Below, piece by piece: positions 5,961 through 6,879 of a stretch of DNA of 6,879 nucleotides (positions are counted from its first letter, which is position 1; each line of letters opens with the position of its first letter). The notes under the pieces were generated by a model. The model saw nothing but the letters and a program-made list of their open reading frames with translations, was not told where the DNA came from and made no database searches. The DNA comes from Peptococcaceae bacterium (lineage in GTDB: Bacteria > Bacillota > Dehalobacteriia > UBA7702): contig DXZC01000112.1 in the NCBI GenBank assembly GCA_019415505.1, positions 1 through 6,879 on the forward strand, in the 5' to 3' direction. The translations under genes and the position numbers were made by a program.

Positions 5961-6879
5961 TCAGTTTTTTTCCGTGTATTTGAGAATCAGCGCTAAGAAC
6001 TCTTTACCATAGCGCGCCAATTTCACCTCGCCAATTCCGGAAATTTGCAGCATTTCCTGTTCCGTGCCAGGCCGGCGCAAGCACATTTCCTTTAAGGTTC
6101 TGTCGGAGAAAACAATGTAAGGCGGTATGCCGTTTTCTTGGGCAATCCCATACCGCAGTTGGCGTAACTCCTCAAATAAATGCTGATCCGCCAAAGTAAA
6201 GGAGCCCTCTGCCAGGATTGACCCTTTTTCAGCTTGTTCCCTGCGGGGTTTGGGTTTATAATCCTCGGCAATTTTCATCATAACCACTTCTGTACCGTCA
6301 AGGAGGGAAGGGGCCTTGGCCGCCAGCTTAACCAGGGGATAATCGCCCTCGCTAATTTTTAAATATTCTTGAAAGATTAGAAAGTCCATAATTTGGCGCA
6401 GACGTGGAACTTTTAATTCCTTTAAAGCGCCATAAAAGGGGTTATCGTCCAAATGAAATTTTAGGATGCGGGCGTTTTTGCTGCCCCTTAGGGCGTCAAT
6501 TATTAGGGTTATGCCATAGCGGCCATTGCAGCTTTGGACACAGCCGGCGATTTTTTGGGCCACGCTGGTGATATCGGTATCAATAAACTTAGTCAGGCAA
6601 TTACCGCAGTTGCCGCAGTAGTTGTGGCCGTATTCGCCAAAATACGCCAATATATAGCCGCGCAAACATTCGTTGGTTTGGCAGTAAAAGGTCATCCTTT
6701 TTAGCCGCTCCCTGTCCCTCTCCTTAACAATCGCCCTTTCTTGGGGGGATAATTCGCTATTGGCATTGTCATTATCCAGAAAAAACTGGTTGGTTATTAC
6801 GTCCTGACCGCTGTAAAATAGCAGGCAGCGGGCATTTTCTCCATCCCTGCCCGCCCGCCCCGCTTCCTGGTAATAGCTC
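5961..6879 (-). CDS. recQ: ATP-dependent DNA helicase RecQ, C-terminal part (gene runs off the window)
   Basis: 3'-5' DNA helicase acting in recombination and fork repair. The window holds 305 codons (5961-6878 in frame) of a protein normally about 600 aa. Translation enters at the right edge with SYYQEAGRAGRDG (residues 1-13 of the visible part). This is helicase motif VI, with the arginine finger region of the second RecA-like domain. Next is the zinc-binding part of the RQC domain: C71, C88, C91 and C94 in the C-X16-C-X2-C-X2-C pattern that aligns with E. coli C380, C397, C400 and C403. The RQC winged helix follows (about 105-190). An HRDC domain ends the protein (about 230-305), including YIVFSDRTLKEMC and ISGIGEVKLARYG. 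An ATG at 6695 lies inside the gene just before the zinc motif and is not the start, because motif VI continues in frame upstream. The ATPase motifs 0-V are beyond the window. Confidence 0.96.
   Translation of the reverse strand, partial: SYYQEAGRAGRDGENARCLLFYSGQDVITNQFFLDNDNANSELSPQERAIVKERDRERLKRMTFYCQTNECLRGYILAYFGEYGHNYCGNCGNCLTKFIDTDITSVAQKIAGCVQSCNGRYGITLIIDALRGSKNARILKFHLDDNPFYGALKELKVPRLRQIMDFLIFQEYLKISEGDYPLVKLAAKAPSLLDGTEVVMMKIAEDYKPKPRREQAEKGSILAEGSFTLADQHLFEELRQLRYGIAQENGIPPYIVFSDRTLKEMCLRRPGTEQEMLQISGIGEVKLARYGKEFLALILKYTEKN

Noticed and set aside
5745..6012. Small ORFs overlapping the tetR start on both strands
   Set aside because: They are alternative frames of the TetR helix-turn-helix region and the recQ 3' end. 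The TetR frame has the conserved motif and ribosome binding site.

Overview
This window looks like a chromosomal fragment from a Firmicutes-type bacterium, most likely Clostridia or a relative. The reasons are a PyrK-dependent class 1B dihydroorotate dehydrogenase, the gene order pyrC-pyrK-pyrD-pyrF-pyrE, strong AGGAG-type ribosome binding sites, and a radical SAM family common in Clostridia. The genus cannot be told from the sequence. Both ends cut through genes. The first 26 bases are not biological: they match the 3' part of a Nextera (Tn5) sequencing adapter, so the left edge is an untrimmed read or contig end.

Positions 27-4188 hold the distal part of a de novo pyrimidine (UMP) operon on the + strand. 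It contains pyrC (dihydroorotase, missing about 90 N-terminal residues), pyrK (electron-transfer subunit) and pyrD (catalytic subunit of NAD-linked dihydroorotate dehydrogenase). These are followed by pyrF (OMP decarboxylase) and, after a 124-base AT-rich gap with an imperfect tandem repeat, pyrE (orotate phosphoribosyltransferase). Together they run carbamoyl-aspartate -> dihydroorotate -> orotate -> OMP -> UMP. The first four genes are packed with a 1-base gap, an 8-base overlap and a 1-base overlap, which suggests translational coupling. A strong intrinsic terminator at 4262-4297 closes the operon. Any pyrR, pyrB, carAB or leader attenuator would lie upstream, outside the window.

Positions 4342-5211 encode a stand-alone radical SAM protein of the SPL-like family, whose function is not established. 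A 159-base convergent intergenic region follows. It holds a GC-rich hairpin resembling a dispersed intergenic repeat and a perfect 13-bp stem-loop that can terminate transcription from both sides.

On the - strand, reading leftward from the right edge, are the C-terminal half of a RecQ helicase (it runs off the window) and, 17 bases after it, a TetR-family regulator of the DhaS-like type. These two look co-transcribed.

I see no mobile element, CRISPR array, tRNA or rRNA, and no convincing unknown system. The content is mostly ordinary housekeeping. The items most worth a second look are the adapter artefact, the repeat array before pyrE, the duplicated pyrF start and the uncharacterised radical SAM protein.
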